This document shows positions 5,618 through 6,309 of a stretch of DNA of 6,309 nucleotides, one piece after another. The DNA is from Desulfobacterales bacterium. Lineage in GTDB: Bacteria; Desulfobacterota; Desulfobacteria; Desulfobacterales; Desulfosalsimonadaceae. The translations under genes and the position numbers were made by a program. The DNA lies in assembly GCA_018399455.1 (NCBI GenBank), contig JAGYOT010000119.1:1-6309 (forward strand), written 5' to 3'. How positions within the stretch are numbered: the stretch's first letter is position 1; each line of letters starts with the position of its first letter. Under the pieces are notes generated by a model that saw only the letters and a program-made list of their open reading frames with translations, made no database searches and was not told where the DNA came from.

Positions 5618-5653
5618 GATAGGAATCCTCAATCTGCTGGTTTAACTGCCTAT

Positions 5654-5675
5654 CGGCAGCCCAACGCGGCTGCTG
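5654..5675 (+). terminator. weak hairpin, possible terminator after the receiver operon
   Basis: CGGCAGCC (5654-5661) can pair with GGCTGCTG (5668-5675) through eight pairs, one of them G-U, around a 6-nt loop. It is followed only by TTTGT rather than a real T-tract. An overlapping alternative stem (CTGCC 5646-5650 with GGCAG 5655-5659) competes with it, and a 5-bp stem lies at 5616-5629. Termination here is uncertain, and the CBS gene could be in the same transcript. Confidence 0.3.
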
Positions 5676-5750
5676 TTTGTCGGGGAGGGGAAAAGGGGAA
5701 TCTTTGCGTTTTATGGCAATGCAGAGAATCGACGGAAACAGGAGCTGTTC

Positions 5751-6309
5751 ATGAAAGAGATTATAATCAAGGAGTTGATGGTTCCGCTGGAGCAATATGC
5801 AACCATCAGTGAGGACGCCACCCTTTATGATGCGGTCCTGGCCCTTGAGAAAGCCCAGGCGGAATATGAAAAATCTCAGAAAACCTATAAGCACCGGGCT
5901 GTTCTGGTCTACAGCAAAGCCGGAAAAATTGTTGGCAAGCTGAGTCAGCTGGATCTGCTTAAAGGACTGGAGCCCAAATACAAAAATGCCGCAGCTGAAA
6001 GCGGCCGAATGATGACCAGCGGCTTCAGCCGGAACTTTCTGCGGGCCCTCATTAAGCAGTATTCCCTCTGGGATAAGCCGCTTGCCGATATCTGTCAGAA
6101 AGCGGCCCGCAGGCAGGTCAAAGACTGCATGTATATTCCGGAAGAGGGGGAATTTGTCGATGCGGATGATTCCCTGGATGTTGCCATCAATCAACTGGTG
6201 CTGGGCCGCCACCAATCGCTGCTGGTGGTAAAAAACAAAGAAATTGTCGGCATTCTCAGGTTGACGGATGTTTTTCGCGAGGCTGCCAGCCACATCAAGG
6301 CCTGCCAGG
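5751..6309 (+). CDS. CBS-domain-pair protein, 3' end cut by window edge
   Basis: The frame is open from ATG 5751 to the window end (186 residues seen). AGGAG at 5740-5744 with a 6-nt spacer supports the start. Two CBS-like modules are visible. The first is residues about 4-75 (IKELMVPLEQYATISEDATLYDAVLALEKA, then HRAVLVYSKAGKIVGKLSQLDLLKGL). The second is about 122-180 (VKDCMYIPEEGEFVDADDSLDVAINQLV, then HQSLLVVKNKEIVGILRLTDVFREA). An Arg- and aromatic-containing helical linker (about 80-120) joins them. CBS pairs usually bind adenine nucleotides or S-adenosylmethionine and report energy status to an attached or partner protein. The first module has an insertion (KAQAEYEKSQKTYK) between its helix and second strand. 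Whether another domain follows is unknown. It lies 133 nt after the receiver gene with no clear promoter between, so it may belong to the same operon. Confidence 0.9.
   Translation, partial: MKEIIIKELMVPLEQYATISEDATLYDAVLALEKAQAEYEKSQKTYKHRAVLVYSKAGKIVGKLSQLDLLKGLEPKYKNAAAESGRMMTSGFSRNFLRALIKQYSLWDKPLADICQKAARRQVKDCMYIPEEGEFVDADDSLDVAINQLVLGRHQSLLVVKNKEIVGILRLTDVFREAASHIKACQ

Noticed and set aside
5493..6293. A long open frame on the minus strand (266 codons)
   Set aside because: It lies antisense to the well-supported CBS gene and the receiver end, has no recognisable domain, and its composition looks like a translated shadow of the coding strand.

Overview
The window reads as a bacterial signal-transduction locus with every supported gene on the + strand. 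It runs from the 3' part of a sigma-54 activator, through a two-component/phosphorelay block, to a second transcription unit with its own sigma-54-type promoter. The best guess for the host is a Desulfobacterota (delta-proteobacterial sulfate-reducer-like) bacterium. This rests on the density of sigma-54 and Cache-kinase signalling, stand-alone receivers, moderate GC and the style of the proteins. It is an inference from memory of such genomes, and no gene here proves the taxon.

Region 1 (1-4019): five genes, the last four tightly packed. They are a truncated sigma-54 enhancer-binding protein (AAA+ domain plus Fis-type HTH, with Thr replacing the Walker B Asp), a stand-alone NifX/NifB-like Nitro_FeMo-Co domain protein, a membrane dCache histidine kinase of NtrB type, a single-domain CheY/Spo0F-like receiver, and a short protein with a DHp-like phosphoacceptor-His helix but no recognisable ATP-binding motifs. 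From the NifX-like gene onward, neighbours overlap by 8 nt and 14 nt or sit 2 nt apart, so translational coupling is likely. Kinase, receiver and His-protein resemble the order of a Spo0/ChpT-like phosphorelay.

Region 2 (4020-4316): a 297-nt intergenic region with no credible gene. It holds a 26-bp perfect direct repeat (34-bp period), a near-consensus -24/-12 sigma-54 promoter, a 16-bp stem-loop in the predicted leader and a very strong Shine-Dalgarno. The repeats fall at about -142 to -83 from the predicted start, where enhancer sites for a sigma-54 activator are usually found.

Region 3 (4317-5617): three short genes tied together by a sequence signature I do not recognise from a named family, approximately [TN]FAxxxFAEAxxxxxA in the small protein and MMAxTFAEAGExxTA in the receivers. 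The 100-aa small protein carries two copies. A degenerate receiver (acid pocket, Thr and Lys changed) and a canonical receiver each carry one copy as a C-terminal tail.

Region 4 (5618-6309): a 133-nt spacer with weak hairpins, then the start of a two-CBS-domain protein cut by the window edge.

Working model (inference): the kinase senses a periplasmic signal, phosphate passes through the lone receiver and the His-protein, and an enhancer-binding protein (perhaps the one at the left edge) fires the sigma-54 promoter. The product is a set of small proteins and receivers that may assemble through the shared FAEAGE-type helix motif.
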